The notes: a model not told the origin generated them from the sequence alone. Positions 1 to 7,211 are shown, numbered from the stretch's first letter. The stretch: DNA of 7,499 nt from an uncultured Oribacterium sp. (GCA_900770445.1 CAAGKO010000048.1:1-7499); one strand, 5' to 3'. A program made the numbers and translations.

Positions 1-19
1 ACGTGTGCTCTTCCGATCT
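1..19. other. Residual Illumina adapter sequence at contig edge
   Basis: These 19 bases are identical to the 3' end of the TruSeq read-2 adapter (the part ending in GCTCTTCCGATCT). The genomic sequence resumes at base 20, in the middle of a response regulator reading frame that makes sense only up to this junction. This stretch is a library artefact and should be trimmed. It is not part of the organism's DNA, and the response regulator gene is cut by it, not by a biological breakpoint. Confidence 0.95.
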
Positions 20-52
20 GGCCTCATCATCTGCCACCAGGATTCTGTACAT
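20..52 (-). CDS. Response regulator, first 11 codons only (partial)
   Basis: Read on the minus strand from the ATG at 52, the frame gives MYRILVADDEA before it runs into the adapter. A hydrophobic strand followed by paired acidic residues (ADDE) is the standard start of a response regulator receiver domain, where the acidic pair helps bind Mg2+ next to the phosphorylated aspartate. A strong ribosome binding site (AGGAGAAGG) sits a few bases upstream. The start lies 29 bases after the stop of the YesM-type histidine kinase, the normal kinase-regulator arrangement. Kinases of this type usually pair with YesN-like regulators carrying an AraC-type DNA-binding domain, but the output domain is outside the window, so that part is inference. 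Confidence 0.8.
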
Positions 53-81
53 ATACCTTCTCCTTTCTCATCATGATTTAT

Positions 82-1566
82 CTACTGCGGGATCGTCAGT
101 GTGATGCGTGTACCGACGCCTTCCTCTGCGTCAATGCTGAGATCGCCACCCTCCGGATAGAGGGTACGTATCCGGCGATAGATATTGCCGAGACCGATGC
201 CGATCCGCGCGGTCTTATTTTCCTCCGGGTTATGCATGCGGGCGTTCAGCTCAGACAGCCGCTCTTCCGCGATGCCCAGTCCGTCGTCCTCGATCAGGAG
301 GGTGACGATCTGCGTCTCCGAATCCTCGGTCACGGTAACCGAGACTGTACCGCCCTGCTCCTTCTTCGATAGACCATGCACGATGGCATTTTCCACCAGT
401 GGCTGCATCGTAAAGGACGGAATACGAATATGGCTGACGTCTTCCGGCGTGTTCACCTGATACTGTATGCGACTTCCGAAGCGCATCTTCTGAAGATACA
501 TATAGTTTTCAGCGATGCGGAGTTCCATGTCGATGGGCACGATCTGCTCGCGTGTGTTCAGATTATAGCGAAAGAGCTGTGCAAGCGACTGCGTCATCTT
601 CTCAGTCGTCGGGGCGTCCTCGAGATCCGCCATAGAGCCGATCATATTCAGGGTATTAAAGAGGAAGTGCGGGTTGATCTGACTCTTCAACAGCTCGAGG
701 CGGTTGGCATTGAGCCGCTTCTCCATCTCACTGTTCTCGAGCTTCTCCTGCTGCAGAAGCTCCGTCATCCGATGGTTTTCCTGAATCGTCTGGATATTCT
801 CCTCCATCGCATGCTTCATGTCGTTGAAGATCGCCACGAGCTCACCGAGTTCATCCTGGTTTTCCACGCTGATATCCGCTCCTGAGAAGTCCGAACGGGC
901 GATACACCGGGCCTCCTGGCTGAGCTCCCGGACCGGCTTCGCGATGGATTCCTTCATCACGTTTCCCATCTCTACGACGATGACAAGCATAATCAGGGTA
1001 AAGTTGATAAAAATAAACGGAAGCACTCGGAAGAACGGAAGCTTCTCGGTATACGCACTCGAGCCCGCCTCTACGGTCAGCTGCAGCAGTCGGCGGGAAT
1101 ACTGCTCGAGGTAATCCTCCCGCTGATTGTATTCATTGAGACGCTTCAGAAAGCCGGTCCGGTTCCTGCTGTCCGACAGCATCTCATCACGGAACGCCGC
1201 ATACTGCTGATATGCGTTTTTTATATTCCAGGTTCGAGCATAGCGCTCCGCTCCGATGACTTCATAGTTAAACGGAAGCGCATCGATCGAACGCTCTGTG
1301 CGGTGGATGGCTTTTTCCAGGGTATCCCGTGCCGTTTCAGTACCGGCGGAAACATAGGCGGCGAAGGCATGACCCTCGTCCTCCATCGCCTTCATAAAGG
1401 ACTGGCAGGCGCGGTTCTCATCGAGGAGCTGACCGTAATCGCGGAGGGAATAGTTCATCGTGAACATGGCAAAGCCGGCCGAGACCAGTATGATGAATAC
1501 GATCACAGCCGCAAAGCTCTGCACCTTCCGGTCGATGGACATACGCCACCACTGACGTTTAAACAT
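82..1566 (-). CDS. YesM/LytS-type sensor histidine kinase
   Basis: This 494-residue membrane sensor kinase is expected to autophosphorylate and pass the phosphate to the response regulator starting 29 bases downstream. Visible parts, counted from MFKRQWW: a membrane segment at about 17-37, an extracytoplasmic sensor region at about 38-178 with no domain I recognise, a second membrane segment at about 179-200, a HAMP linker at about 201-253, and a helical region. The His_kinase core follows, with phosphoacceptor H300 in QINPHFLFNTLN, the N box QPLVENAIVHG (388-398), and ATP-lid glycine motifs DDGLGI (427-432) and GIGLGN (456-461). The ATG at 1566 is preferred over the one at 1593 because AAAGGAGTGGC sits directly before it and MFKRQWWRMSIDRK is a typical start. 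The resulting start overlaps the upstream GTPase stop by 8 bases (ATGTTTAA), suggesting translational coupling. The stimulus is unknown; family members often sense sugars, peptides or cell-envelope conditions. Confidence 0.93.
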   Translation of the reverse strand: MFKRQWWRMSIDRKVQSFAAVIVFIILVSAGFAMFTMNYSLRDYGQLLDENRACQSFMKAMEDEGHAFAAYVSAGTETARDTLEKAIHRTERSIDALPFNYEVIGAERYARTWNIKNAYQQYAAFRDEMLSDSRNRTGFLKRLNEYNQREDYLEQYSRRLLQLTVEAGSSAYTEKLPFFRVLPFIFINFTLIMLVIVVEMGNVMKESIAKPVRELSQEARCIARSDFSGADISVENQDELGELVAIFNDMKHAMEENIQTIQENHRMTELLQQEKLENSEMEKRLNANRLELLKSQINPHFLFNTLNMIGSMADLEDAPTTEKMTQSLAQLFRYNLNTREQIVPIDMELRIAENYMYLQKMRFGSRIQYQVNTPEDVSHIRIPSFTMQPLVENAIVHGLSKKEQGGTVSVTVTEDSETQIVTLLIEDDGLGIAEERLSELNARMHNPEENKTARIGIGLGNIYRRIRTLYPEGGDLSIDAEEGVGTRITLTIPQ

Positions 1567-4192
1567 GCCACTCCTTTCGGATCTCTCCTTCACAGCGTTG
1601 CACCTCGCGAAGCAGATCCTGGGCTGACCACAGGACAGCGCCGCTTCCCCAGGTGATGACCTGCACCACCTTATCCGAGGTCGCTACGGTGACGTTATAC
1701 TGCTTCGAGAGCTCGTGCGTCTCCTCCTCGATGTACTCGTCGGCCGTCATCGCTTCCCGCGTGAAGACCACATAGATATTATGGTACTTCGTCTGCTCCA
1801 CGACATGCCCTGCCACACGATAGGCATCAAAGACGACAATCAGCTCGACACCGGTGTAGCCGGCATAGTTCGAGAGGATATCGAGGAGCTTTCCGCGCGC
1901 GGCATCGAGATTCACCGCAGCCAGTGCCTTCAGCTCCTCCCAGGCGAACACGATATTATAGCCGTCGACGAGCAGGTAGTTCTTTTTCTTCACCAGCGTT
2001 TTCTTTTCCCGGCGGTTCTGTGCGAGGTTTTCTTCCTTTTCACGTGCACGGATGGTCCGGGCACTCGCGATATTCATGTCCTTCGCCCGGTTTTTAATCG
2101 GTCCGTAGGTACGCACGAAGATATCCTCGAGCTCCTGATCGGCGATGTAATGACCGCCGCTCTTATAGCCCTCGTCCTTCTTTCCCTCATGCATACGCTC
2201 GAGGCGCAGGGCATCCGCTTCGAAGTCACGCTTCTCCACCGGGCCCTCCAGCTCGAGCGGCGACTCGACATGCATGTAGCTCTCCACCTCGTCAAATGGT
2301 ACGATGAAACCGGTACCATGCGCACAGAAGACGGAGGCGCATGGATTCAGGATATCCTGATCCGGGTCATAGCCCCGGGCGAGGATCACCTCCTCCGGAT
2401 TATGACAGCGGTCATAGCCGCTGAAGCGCAGGGACAGACTGCCCAGCCCCTTCGTGTAGACCATCAGCTCCTGATGGTAGTTCCGCATCGCCACAACCGG
2501 CGCAGTGCCCTCGAGCACTGCCCGCTCTCCCTTCATCTCCGGAGAACCGAAGTGTGCGTTCATGTTTGAGAGATCCGTCATCGCACGGCCGACATAGTCG
2601 GTCGGAATGTCGAGCGTAAAGGCATAGTACGGCTCCAGCAGGATGTTCTCCGCCTTCCGGAGTCCCTGGCGCACCGCACGGTAGGTCGCCTCACGGAAAT
2701 CGCCACCCTCGGTATGCTTGTTGCTGGCCCGTCCGGCTACGAGCGTGAAGCGAATGTCGGTGACCGGACTGCCGGTCAGTACCCCGATATGTTCACGCTC
2801 CTTGAGATGTGTCAGTACGAGACGCTGCCAGTTGATGGCCAGCGCATCGGTGGAACAGTCGGTCCGGAACTGAAGACCGCTGCCGCGCGGGAGCGGTTCC
2901 AGCAGAAGATGTACCTCGGCATAGTGTCGGAGCGGCTCGAAATGGCCCACACCCTCGACCGGTCCTGCAATCGTTTCCTGGTACAGGATGCGACCGGTCG
3001 AAAATCCGATCTCGATACCATAGCGTTCCTTCACCATGCGCTTCAGGATCTCCGTCTGGACTTCACCCATGAGATGAATGTGAATCTCCTTCTGCGCACT
3101 GTCCCAGCGGATATGCAGCTCCGGGAATTCATCCGCGAGCGACTGCAGTTTCCGATAGAGCTCCAGCGCATCCACATCCTCAGACACCAGCTGATAATCC
3201 AGCACCGGGCGCAGACTCGGATCACGTCCCGCCGGCTCACAGCCCAGGCTGTCACCGGTTTTCAGGCCCGTCAGATCCGGAATCGCCACGACCGCTCCGG
3301 CTTCCGCCGTATCCGCGGTGGTATATTTCACGCCGCTGTAAAAACGAAGCTCCGGCACCTTCTCCCCCGGCAGGAGCTCGGTACGCACCTTCAGCTCGCC
3401 ACCGGTAATCTTCATATAGGAAAGGCGATGGCCCTGTGCATCTCGTCCGATCTTAAACACGCGGGCACCGAAGCTCGTCGGATAGAGCGGGATCTCGATC
3501 AGCTGGTACATGCCCTGGAGCAGTGCCTCCACGCCATCGCCCTTCAGTGCCGAACCGAAAAATACCGGAAAGAGCTTCCGGTCGAGGATCATGTTCCGCA
3601 CATCCTTCGGCTCGAGGACACCGGTTTCGAGGAAGCGTTCCATGCAGTGTTCGTCGCACATGGCGATATTTTCCTTCAGCGCGTCGGACATCGCATAGCG
3701 ACCGGCTTCGCTGAAATCAACGAGGCTCATACCGAAGTGCTTTTCCAGATCTGCCATCAGGGCTGGCTTCTCCGTCCCCGGCTGATCCATCTTGTTTACG
3801 AACACGAAACACGGAACATGGTAGCGTTCCAGCAGACGCCATAAGGTCTCGGTGTGTCCCTGTACACCATCGGCACCATTGATCACGAGGATCGCATAAT
3901 CCATCACGGCCAGGGTCTTCTCCATCTCAGCGGAAAAATCCACATGTCCCGGCGTATCGAGGAGGGTCACCGCGATATCCTGAAGCTGAAAGCTCGCCAT
4001 CTTTGAAAAGATGGTGATGCCGCGTTCCTTCTCCATCTGGTCTGTATCGAGGTAGGCATCACCTTTATCGACACGCCCCAGCTTCTGGATGCGTCCGGAG
4101 CTGTAGAGGATCCGCTCTGAGAGGGTCGTCTTTCCTGCATCTACATGCGCAAGAATGCCCAGTACCAGTCGTTTTGTATAATTGTCCGCCAT
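1559..4192 (-). CDS. TetM/EF-G-like translational GTPase fused to a YacP/Rae1-like NYN domain
   Basis: This 877-residue cytoplasmic protein has two parts. Residues 1 to about 700 form an EF-G-like GTPase of the ribosomal-protection (TetM/TetO) type: G1 AHVDAGKTT (15-23), RGITI (57-61), DTPGH (79-83), NKMD (133-136), a SAL motif near 214-216, then EF-G domains II-V. After a charged, lysine-rich linker (about 701-737) comes a NYN nuclease-like domain (738-870): LVDGYN (741-746), VFDAYR (787-792), ADEYIE (817-822) and ATSDKVVQ (837-844). All four expected acidic positions are present. TetM-type proteins are about 640 residues, so the NYN part is a full extra domain. In Bacillus, Rae1 (YacP) is a ribosome A-site mRNA endonuclease, so the fusion may combine an A-site GTPase with mRNA cleavage; that is inference. 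The domain IV loop (GRASNKHTEGGDF, 487-499) lacks the TetM tip sequence, so tetracycline resistance should not be assumed. AGGAGG lies 7 bases before the ATG. The upstream gap of 110 bases shows no clear promoter, only a weak 6-bp hairpin. Confidence 0.92.
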   Translation of the reverse strand: MADNYTKRLVLGILAHVDAGKTTLSERILYSSGRIQKLGRVDKGDAYLDTDQMEKERGITIFSKMASFQLQDIAVTLLDTPGHVDFSAEMEKTLAVMDYAILVINGADGVQGHTETLWRLLERYHVPCFVFVNKMDQPGTEKPALMADLEKHFGMSLVDFSEAGRYAMSDALKENIAMCDEHCMERFLETGVLEPKDVRNMILDRKLFPVFFGSALKGDGVEALLQGMYQLIEIPLYPTSFGARVFKIGRDAQGHRLSYMKITGGELKVRTELLPGEKVPELRFYSGVKYTTADTAEAGAVVAIPDLTGLKTGDSLGCEPAGRDPSLRPVLDYQLVSEDVDALELYRKLQSLADEFPELHIRWDSAQKEIHIHLMGEVQTEILKRMVKERYGIEIGFSTGRILYQETIAGPVEGVGHFEPLRHYAEVHLLLEPLPRGSGLQFRTDCSTDALAINWQRLVLTHLKEREHIGVLTGSPVTDIRFTLVAGRASNKHTEGGDFREATYRAVRQGLRKAENILLEPYYAFTLDIPTDYVGRAMTDLSNMNAHFGSPEMKGERAVLEGTAPVVAMRNYHQELMVYTKGLGSLSLRFSGYDRCHNPEEVILARGYDPDQDILNPCASVFCAHGTGFIVPFDEVESYMHVESPLELEGPVEKRDFEADALRLERMHEGKKDEGYKSGGHYIADQELEDIFVRTYGPIKNRAKDMNIASARTIRAREKEENLAQNRREKKTLVKKKNYLLVDGYNIVFAWEELKALAAVNLDAARGKLLDILSNYAGYTGVELIVVFDAYRVAGHVVEQTKYHNIYVVFTREAMTADEYIEEETHELSKQYNVTVATSDKVVQVITWGSGAVLWSAQDLLREVQRCEGEIRKEWHV

Positions 4193-4302
4193 CTCTTTTC
4201 CTCCTCGTATTCATATCTTATCGGATTCGCGCAGTCGACATCCTGCGTGCAGAGGCAGCATGCATTTGACGCATCAGCCTCGCATGAATGGAGGAGGCTG
4301 GT

Positions 4303-4827
4303 TTACTGCGGCAGATTCAGTTCATCCTTATACTGTGTCGTGAAAATCTTTCGGAGTTCGTCCACGACCTGTCCCAGGCTCTTGCCCCGCTCATCGATAC
4401 GGATATCCGCATACTTTTCATAAAGGCGGGTGCGCTCATCATAAAGATCTTTCAGTGTGTACCCGTCCGGAATCGCGACGCCACGGTCGACGATATTGCC
4501 GATGCGGCGTACCATCTCATCGTAACTGATGTCGAGGTAGACGACCTTACCGATGGACTTTAAGTGCTGCATCGCCCAGTCCTCGTAGCAGATGGAGCCG
4601 CCCGGTGCGATGACCGAGTTCTCCACGTCGAGGCCCGCCGCGATGTCACCTTCGACCTGCAGGAAACCCTGCTGTCCTTTTTCGGCGATGATTTCCTTCA
4701 GAAGCTTCCCTGTCTTCTCCTGGATGACGATATCGACATCCACGAAGCTCATTCCGAGGCGCTTCGCCAGCAGTACACCGACCGTCGACTTACCACTCGA
4801 CGGCATGCCAATCATCGTAATGTTCAT
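4303..4827 (-). CDS. Shikimate-kinase-like P-loop kinase
   Basis: This 174-residue protein has the size and layout of shikimate kinase, which phosphorylates shikimate at O3 with ATP in aromatic amino acid synthesis. The Walker A motif GMPSSGKST covers residues 7-15. FVDVD (28-32) supplies the Mg2+ and substrate aspartates, PGGS (75-78) stands where the family has GGG, R115 matches the lid arginine, and R132 in ERTRLYEKYAD matches the late substrate arginine. The family motif G-E-x-x-F-R-x-x-E, however, reads GQQGFLQVE (51-59): the glutamate is Q52 and the shikimate-binding arginine is L56. No other aro gene is nearby. It may therefore be a paralogue acting on another small molecule, though a true but divergent enzyme cannot be excluded. 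The ribosome binding site GAGAGGAGA is well placed before the ATG. The 138-base gap from the pyrophosphatase gene shows no clear terminator, so read-through is plausible. Confidence 0.85.
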   Translation of the reverse strand: MNITMIGMPSSGKSTVGVLLAKRLGMSFVDVDIVIQEKTGKLLKEIIAEKGQQGFLQVEGDIAAGLDVENSVIAPGGSICYEDWAMQHLKSIGKVVYLDISYDEMVRRIGNIVDRGVAIPDGYTLKDLYDERTRLYEKYADIRIDERGKSLGQVVDELRKIFTTQYKDELNLPQ

Positions 4828-4965
4828 AATGTCTCCTCTCTATTCCATTTCTCCCGAACGCGGCCGGAGAGCTGGCTTCAGTCCATCCAGCCATGTGCGG
4901 CACGGTATCATCCCTTCGATTTCACTTAAATCACAAGACCGGATTATCGACAGATGCGCCAGTAA

Positions 4966-6684
4966 TTACAGCTGCTCTGCGAAGAGGGTCAGCTGTGGCA
5001 CGAGCTGCTTCTTACGGGAGACGACACCCGGAAGCTCGACGGACCAGGCATCGATGGCCTTCTCGTCTTCGCTACGCGCAGGTCTCCGCATAGCTTCTAC
5101 GGCGAAGGCAGTATTCACGAGCGGACCTGCGCCGGAGCCGATGGCCAGGAGGTCGGTACTGCGCTCGAGGATGTTCGTCAGCATGATGAAGCTCATGTCG
5201 ATTCCCTCGACCTTCATCGCATCGAGTGCGAAATCCTCCAGCGCATCCTTCATGCTTTCGAGCTCTTCCTTATTCAGGGAGGTCACCTGGCTGACACCGA
5301 AGTCGACCTTACCAGCCTTGAAGTGCTTGAAATCCTGGTAAAAGATTTCCTTGATGGTTTTTCCCTTCAGGTTCGAGCCGGCGGAGAACATATCGAAGGC
5401 GTACTTCTCGATGTCGACACCGACAATTTCCGCGAGTTCACGTGCGGTCTTCTCGTCCTTCGGTGTGCAGGTCGGCGAACGGAAGAGCAGGGTATCGGAG
5501 ATGATCGCGGACATCAGGAGGCCGGCCGTCGTACGATCGATCTCCACGCCGCTCTCGCGATACATCATCGTGATGATCGTCGAACAGCATCCGAGCGGCT
5601 GGTTCCGGAAGTATACCGGGGACATGGTCTGCACAGCGCCGATCTTATGGTGATCGATGATCTCGAGGATGTCGGCGGACTCGATGCCCTCGACCGCCTG
5701 CCCGGCTTCGTTGTGATCCACGAGGATGACCTGCTTGCCGTGATTTCCGAGGAGATTTCGACGGGAAATCATGCCGAGGTAGGTACCGTCCTTACTGAGA
5801 ACCGGGAAATCACGGTGACGCTTGTTCGCCATGATGTCATGGATATCATCTATGAAGTCGTCCTCGGTGAAGGTGATCAGATTATCCTCCGTCATGAAGT
5901 AGTTGATCGGCATCGACTGGTTGATGAGTCGGGCCGCAGTATAGGCGTCGTAGCTGGTAACCATGATGATCATACCGTTCTGCTCGGCCAGCGACTTGAT
6001 GGTCGGAGAGACATCGGCACCCTCACAGATGATGATACAGTCAGCACCGTTATCCATCGCAGAGAGCTGATTCTCCGCACGGTTTCCGAGAAGGACGATA
6101 TCGTGCTTCTCGATATAGTAGGACATCATCTCCGGATTTGCGGCTGCAATCAGTACCTTTCCTTCGGTACAGAAGCGCTTCACATCACCGGTGACGACCG
6201 TTGCTTCCAGCGTCTCCTGAATATTGGAGAACTGGGTATGTGCCTTCGAGATGATCTGCGAGTCATAGACATTGAAATAGGACTTCGCGATATCGCCGAT
6301 GGTGATGACGCCTTCGAGGGCGTTCCGCTTCGTAACGACCGGAAGGGTGACGACATTGCCCTCGTTCATCATGGTCCAGGCCTTCTTGAGGGACATATTT
6401 TTATTTACACCCGGGGTCTGGCGGTACTCGATATCGGAGACCTGGGTCTTTACGGTCGTGATCAGGCGCGGTTCCGGCACCTCGAAGTAATCGAGAACGA
6501 AGGCGGTCTCACGGGACGGCTCACCGGCGCGGCATGGAATATAGTTGCTGCTGCCGGTGATTTTATTTTTCAGGTTTGCGTATGCGATCGCAGCGCAGAT
6601 AGAGTCGGTATCCGGGTTACGATGGCCCGTGACCAGCACCTCACGCTCCGTGTTATGTGGGATCAGTGTTTTATTTTTCGGCAT
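4966..6684 (-). CDS. CBS/DRTGG-domain manganese-dependent inorganic pyrophosphatase (family II)
   Basis: This 572-residue cytoplasmic enzyme hydrolyses pyrophosphate to phosphate, pulling biosynthetic reactions forward. The DHH catalytic part is split: GHRNPDTDS (20-28) comes first, then a regulatory insert, then VDHNE (322-326), DHH (344-346), SDT (396-398) and the DHHA2 part ending with SRKKQ (556-560), which binds substrate. The metal ligands expected for family II (H21, D25, D27, D323, H345, D397) are visible. The insert holds a first CBS repeat (about 78-138), a DRTGG domain (about 155-255) and a second CBS repeat (about 256-312). This is the arrangement of the Clostridium perfringens CBS-PPase, where adenine nucleotides and diadenosine polyphosphates regulate activity. 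Simple family II enzymes (PpaC) are about 310 residues, so the extra length is explained by the insert. GAGGAG lies 5 bases before the ATG at 6684, and a promoter is visible just upstream. The gene looks intact. Confidence 0.96.
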   Translation of the reverse strand: MPKNKTLIPHNTEREVLVTGHRNPDTDSICAAIAYANLKNKITGSSNYIPCRAGEPSRETAFVLDYFEVPEPRLITTVKTQVSDIEYRQTPGVNKNMSLKKAWTMMNEGNVVTLPVVTKRNALEGVITIGDIAKSYFNVYDSQIISKAHTQFSNIQETLEATVVTGDVKRFCTEGKVLIAAANPEMMSYYIEKHDIVLLGNRAENQLSAMDNGADCIIICEGADVSPTIKSLAEQNGMIIMVTSYDAYTAARLINQSMPINYFMTEDNLITFTEDDFIDDIHDIMANKRHRDFPVLSKDGTYLGMISRRNLLGNHGKQVILVDHNEAGQAVEGIESADILEIIDHHKIGAVQTMSPVYFRNQPLGCCSTIITMMYRESGVEIDRTTAGLLMSAIISDTLLFRSPTCTPKDEKTARELAEIVGVDIEKYAFDMFSAGSNLKGKTIKEIFYQDFKHFKAGKVDFGVSQVTSLNKEELESMKDALEDFALDAMKVEGIDMSFIMLTNILERSTDLLAIGSGAGPLVNTAFAVEAMRRPARSEDEKAIDAWSVELPGVVSRKKQLVPQLTLFAEQL

Positions 6685-6717
6685 GTATTCTCCTCACAGA
6701 TAAAGCCAGTTTTACTT

Positions 6718-6746
6718 GTTATACGTTACCACAAATGCTGCAGCAA
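6718..6746 (-). promoter_or_regulatory. Probable sigma-A promoter of the pyrophosphatase gene
   Basis: On the minus strand TTGCTG (6746-6741) and TATAAC (6723-6718) are separated by exactly 17 bases. The -10 box differs from the consensus only at the last base; the -35 box keeps only TTG. Transcription would begin near 6711, giving a leader of about 27 bases before the ATG, so the large palindrome further upstream would not be in this transcript. Motif-based only. Confidence 0.55.
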
Positions 6747-6790
6747 CTCAATGCAGGTACTCGAAAAGGGACATGGCACGTAACTTGTAG

Positions 6791-7041
6791 CAGTTCAGGC
6801 AGGAAAACCGGAGGGGCGGCAACGGAGGCACAATACTCCGAGACCGGTGAACTCTAAGCCGGGGACCCTAAGCGGCACTAGGCCCTCTGCAATCACTGAG
6901 TTTTCTTCATGAAAACTCAGCGTTGCAGAGGGTGCTAAGGAGAGATAACACCAAGTGCCGCTAAGGGGACCCGGCTTGATTTCACACGTTCTCTACGTAT
7001 GGACTCCGTTGCCGCCCCTCCGGGTCCCCTTAACTGAACTG
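6791..7041 (-). ncRNA. Candidate structured RNA: 250-base imperfect palindrome
   Basis: Almost the whole segment folds on itself. Paired blocks from outside in are 6791-6798 with 7034-7041 (8 bp), 6808-6827 with 7004-7023 (20 bp, perfect), 6856-6879 with 6954-6977 (21 of 24 paired), and 6883-6905 with 6911-6932 (about 20 bp, capped by a 5-base loop at 6906-6910). A 21-base stretch (6933-6953) stays unpaired on one side. The minus strand is preferred because a promoter-like TTGACT-17-AATCAT would start RNA near 7040, at the edge of the outer stem, and a short T run (TTTT) follows the strong 20-bp stem at the far end. The outermost bases continue as a looser inverted repeat (CATGG at 6772-6776 with CCATG at 7045-7049). 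No convincing protein is encoded. It lacks the apical signature of SRP RNA and the landmarks of RNase P or tmRNA that I know. It may belong to a known Clostridia RNA family (the raiA motif is worth testing) or be a MITE-like mobile palindrome. Confidence 0.5.
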
Positions 7042-7046
7042 TTACC

Positions 7047-7075
7047 ATGATTGCCGCAATATTATGGAAAGTCAA
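7047..7075 (-). promoter_or_regulatory. Possible promoter reading into the palindromic RNA
   Basis: On the minus strand TTGACT (7075-7070) matches five of six -35 bases, and AATCAT (7052-7047) matches four of six -10 bases, with a 17-base spacer. The predicted start, near 7040, coincides with the first base of the outermost stem of the palindrome, which is what an independently transcribed structured RNA would show. The region is AT-rich, so chance matches are possible. Confidence 0.4.
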
Positions 7076-7211
7076 AAACGTTTACCGTTTGTTCATAATT
7101 TATTCATATTTCGATACTATATTAACAATGTACAGAAAGTTAGATAAAGAAAACGTTCTGTGCGATACAGATTATGGTATTTTTCTCCAATTGATAGATT
7201 TTTCATAATTG
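7076..7211. other. AT-rich intergenic spacer, no gene seen
   Basis: This AT-rich stretch contrasts with the GC-richer surroundings. It holds several promoter-like hexamers on both strands, for example plus-strand TACTAT and TATATT around 7115-7125, and none stands out. A minus-strand frame of 29 codons (7206-7117, starting MKNLSIGEKYHN) has no separate ribosome binding site and starts at the foot of the neighbouring hairpin, so it is not called as a gene. Confidence 0.5.

Noticed and set aside
1567..1593. Upstream ATG for the histidine kinase (nine extra residues, MKERSERSG)
   Set aside because: The downstream ATG at 1566 has the good AAAGGAG ribosome binding site, and the extra residues would be encoded by that site.
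2714..3844. 376-codon and other long plus-strand frames across the GTPase gene
   Set aside because: They are antisense to strongly conserved GTPase motifs and show no domain of their own; they arise from the codon bias of the minus-strand gene.
4193..4302. Small hairpin (AGCCTC with GAGGCT, about 4278-4301) after the kinase-like gene, as a terminator
   Set aside because: Only 6 bp with a 12-base loop and no T run; it is not convincing as an intrinsic terminator.
5323..6783. 486-codon open frame on the plus strand
   Set aside because: It lies opposite the well-supported pyrophosphatase gene, matches no family and is rich in residues expected from an antisense shadow. It has no ribosome binding site of note.
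6791..7041. SRP RNA, 6S RNA, tmRNA, RNase P or T-box identity for the palindrome
   Set aside because: The length and hairpin shape suggested SRP or 6S RNA, and GGGGCGGCAACGG recalls a T-box, but the SRP apical motif, T-box specifier/antiterminator elements, tmRNA ends and RNase P core motifs were not found.
7117..7206. 29-codon minus-strand frame starting MKNLSIGEKYHN
   Set aside because: It lies in AT-rich spacer. The only SD-like bases are buried in the adjacent hairpin, and no family is recognised.
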